From IMG/VR virus record IMGVR_UViG_3300042446_000724, positions 1-23,861 of that record: a stretch of 23,861 nt of DNA; one strand, written 5' to 3'. Origin of the DNA: a virus. This document shows positions 14,589-23,100 of the stretch, one piece after another. Position 1 is the stretch's first letter. The number at the start of each line of letters is the position of its first letter. The position numbers and the translations under genes are program-made. The notes beneath the pieces are model-generated. The model saw nothing but the letters and a program-made list of their open reading frames with translations. It did no database searches and was not told the origin of the DNA.

Positions 14589-14664
14589 TGCGGGATGGAC
14601 AAGAGGTTAAGTCGCGGGTTTCATAAGCCTGAGATCGTCGGTTCAAATCCGACTCCCGCAACCA
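14589..14664 (+). tRNA. tRNA with CAT anticodon (Met, or Ile2 if modified)
   Basis: A 76-nt cloverleaf. The acceptor TGCGGGA 14589-14595 pairs perfectly with TCCCGCA 14654-14660, followed by discriminator A and encoded CCA. The D arm has GAC/GTC and the conserved GG. The anticodon arm CGGGT-TTCATAA-GCCTG carries T33 and anticodon CAT (14622-14624). The T arm GTCGG-TTCAAAT-CCGAC is perfect. The U1-A72 pair and lack of three G-C pairs next to the anticodon loop speak against an initiator tRNA. Elongator Met or lysidine-modified Ile-CAU cannot be separated by eye. Confidence 0.95.
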
Positions 14665-14672
14665 ATTTTATT

Positions 14673-14984
14673 TAGTCAGATACTGTTATTGGTCGATGAC
14701 AGTATTACTTGGTAGGTATTTGGTTACTGACTATGTAAAGCGCTGACATACCGCTTAGTATGTCCCTACACTCGCGCTCATTGCATTGAGGGCACTGCGT
14801 CAACTAAGGCGTATGTCGGGTAAACTGAAAAGTTCGGGAAACCGAAAGCAGTAAATGATCGACAGGTGAGCGACCTGAACAGTGGGTGCGAGTGTGGTAA
14901 TACCTGTGTAAGCACCTCGGTCATGTCTAAAGAATGAGAAATATCCGTCTGATTACGCCTTCGCAGACACGTAGAAAAATCAGA
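14673..14984 (+). ncRNA. Structured non-coding RNA downstream of the tRNA (~310 nt)
   Basis: The 344-base gap between the tRNA and thyX (14665-15008) is about 47% GC and folds well by hand. TAGTCAG 14673-14679/CTGACTA 14727-14733 stacks on ATACTGT 14680-14686/ACAGTAT 14699-14705. AAGCG 14738-14742/CGCTT 14752-14756 and GACATA 14745-14750/TATGTC 14759-14764 are either a pseudoknot or alternatives. ACACTCGC 14768-14775 pairs with GCGAGTGT 14888-14895 and encloses CACTG 14793-14797/CAGTG 14880-14884, CTCA 14777-14780/TGAG 14787-14790, ACTG 14824-14827/CAGT 14849-14852, TTCGG-GAAA-CCGAA (14833-14846, a GNRA tetraloop) and CAGGT 14863-14867/ACCTG 14873-14877. Near the 3' end TCTGATT 14948-14954 can pair with AATCAGA 14978-14984. 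It may be a stable trans-acting RNA or the leader of thyX. No known family recognised. Confidence 0.6.
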
Positions 14985-15008
14985 TACCACAACAACCACA
15001 CCCATCCG

Positions 15009-15659
15009 ATGAATGTAGAACTATTAAATCACTTTGGAGACGATCTCATGATCGTCAATGCGGCTCGCGTCAGTTACGATAAAGAGTCAAAAGAGTTTGG
15101 AGATAAAGACACTAGGCTGATTAAGTTCTTGATTGATCATAAGCACACATCACCACTTCGTCACCCACAGCTACAGTTTAGAATTGAATGCCCAATCTAC
15201 GTTGAGCGCCAGCTATTCAAACATCAAGTTGGGATGTCTGCAAACAGCATTAGTGGCAGGTATGTGGACTTTCATGACGAATATGAGGCTCCAACGCAAT
15301 ATCGCCTTCAATCAAAAGACTCAAAGCAGGGAAGTGATGGACATCTTCATGAGGAACTTAATGACCTTATTGTTTCCCGTGTTAATGCAGTTATTAATGA
15401 AAGTAAGAAGCTATATCAAGACATGGTTGAGCTTGGTGTCTCAAAGGAGCAAGCTCGCTGTCACTTGCCATTGTGCTTGATGACAAAGTTCATCTGGACT
15501 GGATCACTGCTCTCATTCATCCATCTGTTCAACCTGCGACTGAAACCAGATGCTCAACAAGAAACACGGGAACTTGTTCAAATGATGCTTGATGCTGTGC
15601 GCCTTATTGATGGCAATCCATTTAAGCATTCATTAGAGGCCTTGGGGTATGGTGGATAA
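15009..15659 (+). CDS. thyX: Flavin-dependent thymidylate synthase
   Basis: A 216-residue ThyX, which makes dTMP from dUMP using FAD, NADPH and methylene-tetrahydrofolate. The N-terminus (VNAARVSYDKE), HKHTSPLRHPQLQFRIECPIYVERQ in two adjoining conserved segments (44-68) and KHQVGMSANSISGRY (71-85) follow the family closely. In the signature that is normally RHR...S.RY, Lys71 and Gln73 replace the two arginines, while His72, Ser77, Asn79, Ser82 and Arg84 are kept. I start at ATG 15009 because the protein then begins MNVELLNHFGDD as expected; an upstream in-frame ATG (14934) would only translate the structured RNA. The leader CCCATCCG has no Shine-Dalgarno. The stop overlaps the next gene by 11 bases. 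It supports phage DNA synthesis. Confidence 0.92.
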   Translation: MNVELLNHFGDDLMIVNAARVSYDKESKEFGDKDTRLIKFLIDHKHTSPLRHPQLQFRIECPIYVERQLFKHQVGMSANSISGRYVDFHDEYEAPTQYRLQSKDSKQGSDGHLHEELNDLIVSRVNAVINESKKLYQDMVELGVSKEQARCHLPLCLMTKFIWTGSLLSFIHLFNLRLKPDAQQETRELVQMMLDAVRLIDGNPFKHSLEALGYGG

Positions 15660-16065
15660 CAATCAAGTAGAATCTGTTTTAAATTGTTCTGCGTCTTTGC
15701 GAAAAGCAGCGATTAAGCGTTATTATGAAAAACTAAGGAATGACCCAGTTCGATGGGCAAAACGCATAGAGAATCAGCAAAAACGTAGGGAAAAGAAGGA
15801 AGTTCGTGAAAGGGAACGCCAGCAAGAGCGTGAAGCATGGGTAAAACTCCCGAAGGATCACCCGCGCAAAACCAGAAAGCCACAACGAACGGAGGCGGCG
15901 AAAAAGGCAAAGCCCAAAAGGATGACGGAGAAACTGACCGATGGAACAGTCGCTGCCAAATACCTACACATGCGCTTGGCAGACTGCCCGAAAGAACTGA
16001 TCGACTTTAAGCGCGAACACATCCGACTGAACCGAAAACTTAGAACCAGAATCAAATCACTATGA
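15649..16065 (+). CDS. Basic, coiled-coil-like hypothetical protein
   Basis: A 138-residue protein, extremely rich in Lys, Arg and Glu. Residues about 35-65 (RWAKRIENQQKRREKKEVRE) look like a long charged helix, followed by a basic linker and a compact C-terminal segment YLHMRLADCPKELIDFKREH. The last piece resembles short helical regions seen in small phage proteins next to DNA-packaging or replication genes, but I cannot assign a family. The start overlaps thyX by 11 bases, and the stop overlaps the next gene by ATGA. Confidence 0.75.
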   Translation: MVDNNQVESVLNCSASLRKAAIKRYYEKLRNDPVRWAKRIENQQKRREKKEVRERERQQEREAWVKLPKDHPRKTRKPQRTEAAKKAKPKRMTEKLTDGTVAAKYLHMRLADCPKELIDFKREHIRLNRKLRTRIKSL

Positions 16066-16262
16066 ATACAATCGAGAAACTAAGAGAAAAGATGGCAAGC
16101 ACAGTAAAGGCTCTTGAAAGCAAGGACATCAGTGCGGAGGAAGCCATGGCAATTTGTCGAGCAGGGGCCGTGGTCATTGGATCGCTGCGAGTAGAGCTGC
16201 AATACCGTCAGTCACGCACTGAAAGGCCTGAAATTGCTTTCATGGAGAAATCCAATCCATAA
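16062..16262 (+). CDS. Small helical hypothetical protein
   Basis: A 66-residue, probably all-helical protein (MNTIEKLREKMASTVKALES, then AEEAMAICRAGAVVIGSLRV). No motif recognised. The ATGA overlap with the preceding gene at 16062-16065 indicates coupled translation. It is the last gene of the thyX group; a new promoter follows 20 bases after its stop. Confidence 0.7.
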   Translation: MNTIEKLREKMASTVKALESKDISAEEAMAICRAGAVVIGSLRVELQYRQSRTERPEIAFMEKSNP

Positions 16263-16282
16263 AATATGATTGGATAAGATCT

Positions 16283-16291
16283 TGATATAAT
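16283..16291 (+). promoter_or_regulatory. Extended -10 sigma70-type promoter
   Basis: TGATATAAT at 16283-16291 is a perfect extended -10 (TGn followed by TATAAT). No good -35 lies at the usual distance, as expected for extended -10 promoters. A start site seven bases downstream would fall at G16298, exactly the first base of the closing stem of the RNA described next, which strongly supports both. Confidence 0.6.
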
Positions 16292-16297
16292 AGATTT

Positions 16298-16387
16298 GAC
16301 TTCTAGGCTGGGGTGGCGACCCAGGATAAAGCCCTTAAATGGGAAGAGTGCCTGTCTCCGTGACTTGAAAACATGACACTAGAAGTC
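16298..16387 (+). ncRNA. Compact structured small RNA (~90 nt)
   Basis: GACTTCTAG 16298-16306 and CTAGAAGTC 16379-16387 form a perfect nine-base-pair terminal helix, long enough to be unlikely by chance in a gap this small. Inside are CTGGG 16308-16312/CCCAG 16320-16324 around the loop GTGGCGA, a weak CCC-TTAAAT-GGG hairpin at 16332-16343, and a bulged stem TGT 16353-16355/ACA 16376-16378 continuing as CGTG 16359-16362/CATG 16372-16375. The RNA would start at the predicted transcription start and ends 16 bases before an HNH gene. No terminator T-run follows, so it may be processed from the HNH mRNA or be its leader. I recognise no riboswitch or ribozyme consensus. Confidence 0.6.
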
Positions 16388-16403
16388 TCCTTATTTACCA
16401 TCA

Positions 16404-16691
16404 ATGAAAAGAATATCAGACAAAAGGAAGGAATGGCTTGAGCAGTATAAACGCATACTTAAAGTGTATATTCCTGCTGCCTGTGCTCGTTGCCGTATGC
16501 GCGGCAATAACTGGAAGCATTTTGGTGGAGACTTTGAGCCACACCATCCATTCAAACGCACAACAAGAGAGTTTTGTTGTGTAGTAGTTCCTTTGTGTGA
16601 AGAGTGTCATAGATGGATTCATGAAAATAGTTCAGCCGCTAAAGACGAAGGCTGGTTTACAAGTCCAAAAACAAATTTTCTCAATTCATAA
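16404..16691 (+). CDS. Small HNH endonuclease
   Basis: A 95-residue HNH-type protein. CARC (Cys27/Cys30) and CEEC-H (Cys65, Cys68, His69) would hold the structural zinc; DFEPHHPF (His47-His48) provides the catalytic His, and WIHEN (71-75) the final His. The N-terminus is a basic helix. It is short, like phage HNH proteins of the recombination or packaging type. It is probably transcribed from the promoter at 16283 through the small RNA. It is followed directly, from the first base after its stop, by two overlapping hairpins and a structured leader. Confidence 0.8.
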   Translation: MKRISDKRKEWLEQYKRILKVYIPAACARCRMRGNNWKHFGGDFEPHHPFKRTTREFCCVVVPLCEECHRWIHENSSAAKDEGWFTSPKTNFLNS

Positions 16692-16807
16692 TCGGCTTTA
16701 GCCGACTAAAGATTTGTGCTAATGGAGGGTTTTCGTATTTCCCTTTGTAGCTCTAGGTTAAGAGAGTCCTAATGCACAGCTGATGCGGCAGCAACTTAAC
16801 CACCGCA
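16692..16807 (+). promoter_or_regulatory. Pseudoknot-rich structured leader (or RNA) upstream of 16826 gene
   Basis: Two mutually exclusive hairpins open the gap: TCGGC-TTTA-GCCGA (16692-16705) and CTTTAG-CCGA-CTAAAG (16696-16711). Then TGTGC 16715-16719/GCACA 16774-16778 closes a three-way junction with GGAGGG 16724-16729/CCCTTT 16741-16746 and CTCT 16751-16754/AGAG 16761-16764. GCTG 16779-16782/CAGC 16789-16792 follows, whose loop bases TGCGG 16784-16788 match CCGCA 16803-16807 as a pseudoknot. GGTTAAG 16756-16762 also matches CTTAACC 16795-16801, and would compete with part of the CTCT/AGAG stem. Such competing and knotted pairs close to a start codon resemble riboswitch-type leaders; no known class recognised. 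Confidence 0.5.
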
Positions 16808-16825
16808 AACCTTTACAAACAACTT

Positions 16826-17188
16826 ATGCCTAAACTAAGAAAACCAAAACCCATCATTGATGAGGAAACTATTGCCGCACCACCAGAACTTGAGAATTAC
16901 AGCGAGCCTGACATTGTAGCGCAACAAGAAGACATAAATGGCGATTCTAGCCCTCTTCAGCAAGAGGTAGAGTCAACATACCCAAGCAGCCTATCCATGC
17001 CCTCATTGCCGCTTGTGACACCATCTACGGTGAAGCTAGAAGTATTGAGAGTAGTTCCATTGTTGATTGATGCCATTAAGTTCTTTGAGTCAAAAAAACC
17101 GCTGACTGCTATACGCCGTGAAATTATCAGGAAGCGCATAGAGTCAGCGAATATTTTGATCAATACAGTTAAGTCAATGGATACTTAA
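16826..17188 (+). CDS. Hypothetical protein
   Basis: A 120-residue protein. The first ~75 residues are Pro/Ser/Glu-rich and probably disordered; the C-terminal part (STVKLEVLRVVPLLIDAIKF, then TAIRREIIRKRIESANILI) is helical and basic. I recognise no family. The gene ends at 17188, overlapping the stop of the giant minus-strand gene by four bases, so transcripts from both sides converge here and no separate terminator is visible. The preceding structured leader ends about 18 bases before its ATG. Confidence 0.7.
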   Translation: MPKLRKPKPIIDEETIAAPPELENYSEPDIVAQQEDINGDSSPLQQEVESTYPSSLSMPSLPLVTPSTVKLEVLRVVPLLIDAIKFFESKKPLTAIRREIIRKRIESANILINTVKSMDT

Positions 17189-20100
17189 TAGGATTCATCC
17201 ATTCCTTCTTCCCTAAAAGGCGAGGGAACTCCATAGTAATCTATGAATCCCTTGTCTTTTAGTTCTTTGTATCCCCACCCACCTTCTTCTGCGTGGCGTT
17301 TTGGTGTGCGACCTCTACCCTCCCTTGTTCCGCTCATCTGATTGACTAGTCCGTAAATAAATTCAGTATTACTAATACCATTAAATCCATCTTTAGGAGT
17401 AAATCTGTTTTGCAAAAGAGCAGCCATATTGATTGCGGTCGAGTAAGGCTCTTGAAGAACACTTTGCAATGGATTCATTCTTTCCGTATCGCGAACAGAA
17501 TCTTTCATTTCATACCAGTCATCTTCAGAATTACCAGTGAAGATTGTAGCAGTATCTTTTGATGCTGATTTAACCAATGCTTGAGTTGGACCAAATGAGA
17601 ACAAAGCCCCTAATCCAGCTGGCGTTATACCAACTGCATCCCATGCTGCATCTTGACCCACATCTTTAACCAAGCTTAAGTAAGCGCTGTTGTGTCCATC
17701 TTTTGAGAAATTAGGGTCATTCACAAGCATGTAGCTAGGGAATAACTGTTCTTTCAATATGTTCCACATCCAAGGAGATTCTTCATTCCATTGAGTTAAT
17801 GACTCAACATAACGCGAAGCTCTTTCTCCAATATCCTCATCATCATCATCATCAAACATTTCAGCCAAAGCGCTAGCAATGTAAGCTCCAAATTGGGAGA
17901 TCGCAGCAGCCCTAAATAAGAAGAACATACTGTTTTGAATCATCGTTCCAGCAATGTTTTCAACACCCTCATTAATTGTTTCTTTATCAAGGTTGTCATA
18001 CTTGCCAAAAGCTTTAGAAATAAACATTTCAGCATACATAGCTCTATTTGCGTTGACTGTAGCGCTGTGATTACCGTGTCTTACAAAACCATTTAGCAAC
18101 AAACTACGAACTGGCATACGCTTATCAATATTGTAGATTCCAGCTTTTTTAGATTTGTCTCCAAGTCCCATGAAATCTGTAACCATCATGTCTGCTCTAG
18201 TTTTAGACAATGTGCTGATTTCATCTGGGTTCATTTTGAACATTTCCTGAATTGTAGCAGGAGCGTTTTCCATGTCCTGCTTTAATCTATTGTGCAACTC
18301 AAATGCGTAAATAGCTTTTACCATTACACGTTCTGGAGCACCAATAAGAACATCCAAACTTCCTTCAGCAAGATCGTTGAATTTTGCCATTGCGTAACGC
18401 AAACCATATTTAATTCGATTCTCTCTATGATAGCGAGCAATTTTGATTTGAGTTGAACGAATGTTAGCTCCTTCGGCTCTATGCTTATAGCTTGTAACAC
18501 TGTTCTCTTTAACAAAATTAGCCATTTGCGGATCATTTTTAAGAGCCAGCCATAAAGCTTCAGAATATCGCGATATATCCTTGTCTGAATAACCAAGCAT
18601 TTTACCAAACAAGATATTTGCACCCTTGCTTGCAGCAGGAACAAAGCCGTTAAGGATTGGTTGCCAGAAGCTAATTAGTTGTTTTGCAAGAACAAGCAAA
18701 GTGGAGAATTTAATTGCATTGTTAAATGCGTTTTCCATTAACTCTTGAGGCATGTCATTTCTGATTTGTTTCTCAATAGTATTCATAATGTAAGCCGAAA
18801 TGTATTCATAATTTTGACCAGAGTTGTAAACATTTTCTGCAACTCCGATTTCTTTAAGCATACCTCCCTCAGTAATCATGTCTCCGTTATTTTTACGGAC
18901 AATACGACCCATTAGCTTTCTTATCACATTATAAGTAGGAGCCATATAGGTTCTATACAATGCATCGTTAGCTAGTGAGTCAGGCGCTGTAAACGGATTC
19001 AAATCAATTGGTCTTAAGATGTTCCTATCTTTTTCTGACTTGTTTTTTGATTTTCTGTTTACGAAATTTAATGTTGAGCTTTCAAAAGAAATAAACTCAT
19101 CAATGTCAATCGTTTCTTGGTTTACATCGTAACTAGTAGTGTCCAATGGATTTCTGAGATAACTAAATCTCAAAGGAACAGTAGAGTAACTAGTTCTATA
19201 AACCTTCTCAAATGGGTCATTACCAGTCAGAGTTTTGTCTTTACTTCCAGTTTCAGTTCTCATGTCTTTACTGGAAAATACGTTTGCAATTCTATGAGCA
19301 TCAGTAATTGAACCAAATTCTTTTAGAAGCGCATCACTGTATTCAGTAACAGCAGCTATTTCAGATTCACTCATGCCTTTTTGCAAATCACGAATCATAT
19401 TGTTAATCAAAACCTGTTGATAACTCTCACCAGATGGAGTTTTTGAGTTGGCAATAGGTCCCCTTACTGCACTAGCTAAAGTAGTTGCATCGCGTTTAAT
19501 GATTTCAAAAATATCAATAACAGCTTGAGCCTCTTTGTCTTGTTTGTAAGATTTGTTGTAAAGTTTGTTTACAACTTTAATACCAATACTAGAAGCTTTT
19601 TGCAATTTACTTTTACCAGCAATACTCGCTTTGTGATCATTTACACCATTAATGAATGATGTTGCCCATTCCCAAGCTTTCATGCCCGGTCTATTACCAG
19701 AAAGCGCATCTCTAGTTTCGGCTTCAGCAATACCTCTTAATGACGCAATGATATATGCCTTCGCGCCATTCATAAAATTATTATTAAGGTTCTTAGATGC
19801 TTGGCCAATGCGGTCTTGGAAGTCTTGATATTCAGAAGTATATCTGTTCTTACCACTGGCTCCATTAATTCCGTGATCAAGCATGCCAACAAGAGATAAA
19901 GCCTCAAGATAAGCACCATGATTGCCACGGAACTTGCCACGCATCAAAGCATTTTGGTGATAAGTCATGCTGTATAGAGCATTATCAGTCTTGGTTGCGT
20001 TAAATGCTCCAGTAATAAGTTTTTCAAGAATGTTTCTACCGTAAATAGCAGAGAACAAACTTGCATAATTGTGAGATATGTCAGCCTCGTATACTGCTTT

Positions 20101-23100
20101 TGCCAAAATGAATGATGGAGACTGTGATGAATCTATAATATTGTATAGCGAAGCCATTGATTTCTCTGCTTTGCCTATTACAGCGCCGTATTTAGATTTC
20201 TTGCTATCTAGTTCACCGCTGTGAAGCATCATCAAAATGTCTTGTATTTGCGCTTCATTCATCATGATTGCATGACTTTGCGCTGATTTAGAGTTTAGGA
20301 AATTGTTTTCATTTATCACGATTTCGTAAGCTTTTTGCGCAATAGATCTTTTTTCAGAAGGTGAATACTGATCTTTTTTCTTACTCAAAAAGTTCATGCC
20401 AGAATTCTGCAAGATCGGTTTGTTGTTTGCGTCTGAAGCAAAAGCATAAACAGAATCAAACAACTCATTTACGTTTGTGTCATCAAGTCTATTAAACTCT
20501 TTCATGACGCTAACAATTCCAAGACCTTTTGCAAATGCGCTACGATCACGGTTAATTGCTTGCTTCAAGAAGTAATCAAGATGATTTGCTTTAACTTTTT
20601 GCAAGAACTCGCGCACCGTTACTTTAGTGGTGATTCCAGCAGCAGTTGCCAAACCATCATTAATTTCTTTATCTAATTCAATTTTAACTGTTTTCTTGTC
20701 TAATGTTCTGAGCGGCTGCCCAGGCATTAATGGAGGTATTGTTGCAGCATTGAAAATGATGTTTTTCAATCTCTCGTCAACACTCCACGATCCATTCTCA
20801 CGTCTCTTTAGTTTGGCTAATTCAGTTTTAGCATCTCTGCTGTAAAGAATGTAGGATGTTTCATTTTTGGTTTCAATTTCATTTGTTGGCAAGAATACAG
20901 ATTTTGAGTGCGCATCATTAACAAACAATGCTAAACCTCTAAGTCGTTGCCTAAGGGATTCACGTCTTGCGTGTCTTCTAATATTAACCGTATTAACAGC
21001 TTCTTTGTTGGCGCTTGAATTCTCCACATCTACACCATTTTGAACATCAGCTGGTTTTGTAACTGTGGCTGGTTCATAATTCATTGCGTCCATATCACGC
21101 ACAGAAATACCAAACAATTGCACCGCTTTACCATCAGCTTCATTAATCTGATTGTCAAAAACATCGTCAGCTAGAGTTGCCATGTCTTCAGTAAGTGCAT
21201 TGCGCAATCTTGCAATCTCAAGGACATTTTCAATATTCTGATAAATGTCAAAAGCACCTGCAAAAACGTCAATATGTTCATTAATGTGGCGATACATTTC
21301 CTGACCTTCTTTTTCAATGAATAATCGCATAGCTTCATTGATAACTCTTGTAGTATTCAATGCTTCATCAAATTGCACGGCGTATAATGGATTCGACTTT
21401 TTAAGCTGCTCATCAAGAGTAATATCAATAACAACTTGGTGCGTTGGTGCCTTATTATTTAATAATCTTTGTTCAGTAATTTTATCACTAAAGCGATACT
21501 CTTTCTGGAGTGTCATTAACGTTCTTGTGTTTAACTGAGTGCTCTTACGCATTGAATCAAGTGATCTTTGAATTCCATTGCGAACATCAATCAGTTTTTC
21601 AATTTCTCGCGCAACTAACCCAATTCCAATGTTAGCCATATTTTGATTTTCCATTACGGTTTCAGCATCCAACTCCGCAGCAGAATCAAAAGCAGAAGCT
21701 AAATCAGAAAACACAACTTCATCTCTCAACTCAAAAAGCAAACTTTCATTGCGAACCAAATGCTCAATAACTTTATTCTTGATAAATCCAAAATTGGTTT
21801 GACCATCAATAGCTTTAACAAGCGATCTGGCTATTTCATTTCGTTTAGTTACCCCAAGGCGCTTAAATGCTTGAGCCATAACAGACTCACCACCAGCTTG
21901 TTTTTGCAGTTGCCTGATTTGCGCCACAATTGCTAATTTATCTCTATTAAGGAAATCAATTTTCTGTTTAGATTTAGGATTGCCTTTGAGTTTTACAATT
22001 TCTTTATTAATAGAAACGAGTTCTTGTTTGAGGTAATCAATGTCTTGCGACTTATCACCAACTTTGTTTTCAAAATCTCTAATTTGATTTTCAATAGCAG
22101 TTTGAACATCAAAATTTTCTCTATACTCTTTAATGAGTTCGTCAATAAACTTATTGCTTTGAACATTAGTTAATACAGCTTGATACAATCCTTTGTTTCT
22201 GCCGTTAATTAGTCCTCTATTAAGGTAAGCTTTTGTTTCCGCAATAAAGTCATTAATGTTGTCTAAGTTCACTTCACTGTATTCAATAACAGAAAGCGCC
22301 AATGGATTAAACTTGTTTTCAATAAATGAAGTCAATTCAGGTGATACCTCAAGAAGTCCGTCAGTTTTCTCAACAACATTTCCAATAGCTAGCGCCAACT
22401 GATTTCCATAAATTAAAAGTTTTGAGTTACTGTTTCGAGCTAGCGTATTTCTCCTATCCAATAATTTTTTCAATCCATCATTGAATTTGAATGGATCTCT
22501 TGCTAAGTATTCTTTATCGGCTAACAAATTAACAACAACTTGATCAATTTTTGAAATCTCAGAAAGGTTTCTTTTGTAATCTGAAAGATATTTCTTTTTA
22601 GCTTTAGTAGCGCCAGCTTTATTAACTCGATAACTGTAAGATTCCCGTTTATTAGCAAGGTCTAGTATTGTTGCTGTTAATGATTCAGCAGTAGCAATTA
22701 AGTTTGCAGCAGTTTTAGAATGCAGGTTTTTATTTTGATTGAGAATGAAATTAAGTATTTCTTCTCTTCCTTTTGTTTGCCATTCTTTAATCTGTGAATC
22801 AATATTCAAAATATCGTTATCAGCGCTATCCATATTGTTCTTACGGATCTGCTCGATAAGTTTAATGTTGTCTTGCGCTTCATTCATCAAGTCATTCCCA
22901 ACAAGCTCTACTACACCTTTGCGTAATTGGCGCATAATAGATACGTCATTGTCAGTCGCGTCCATAGTGTCGATTGTCACAGAATTTTCTTGTTTTGCTG
23001 AATTAAATGTTCTTTTAAGTAAAAAGCTTCCATGTTCAGTTGCTGAAATCATTGCGTTCAAGAATTTCTGTATTCTTCTTCTTTCAAAAATCTCAGTAGA

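Noticed and set aside
14934-15008. 25-residue N-terminal extension of ThyX
   Set aside because: Translates hairpin sequence of the RNA; family N-terminus begins at the Met at 15009.
16779-16807. Hammerhead ribozyme suggested by CTGATG at 16780
   Set aside because: The core needs CUGANGA and a matching GAAA strand with the three-helix layout; here the sequence is CTGATGCGG and no matching GAAA strand is present.
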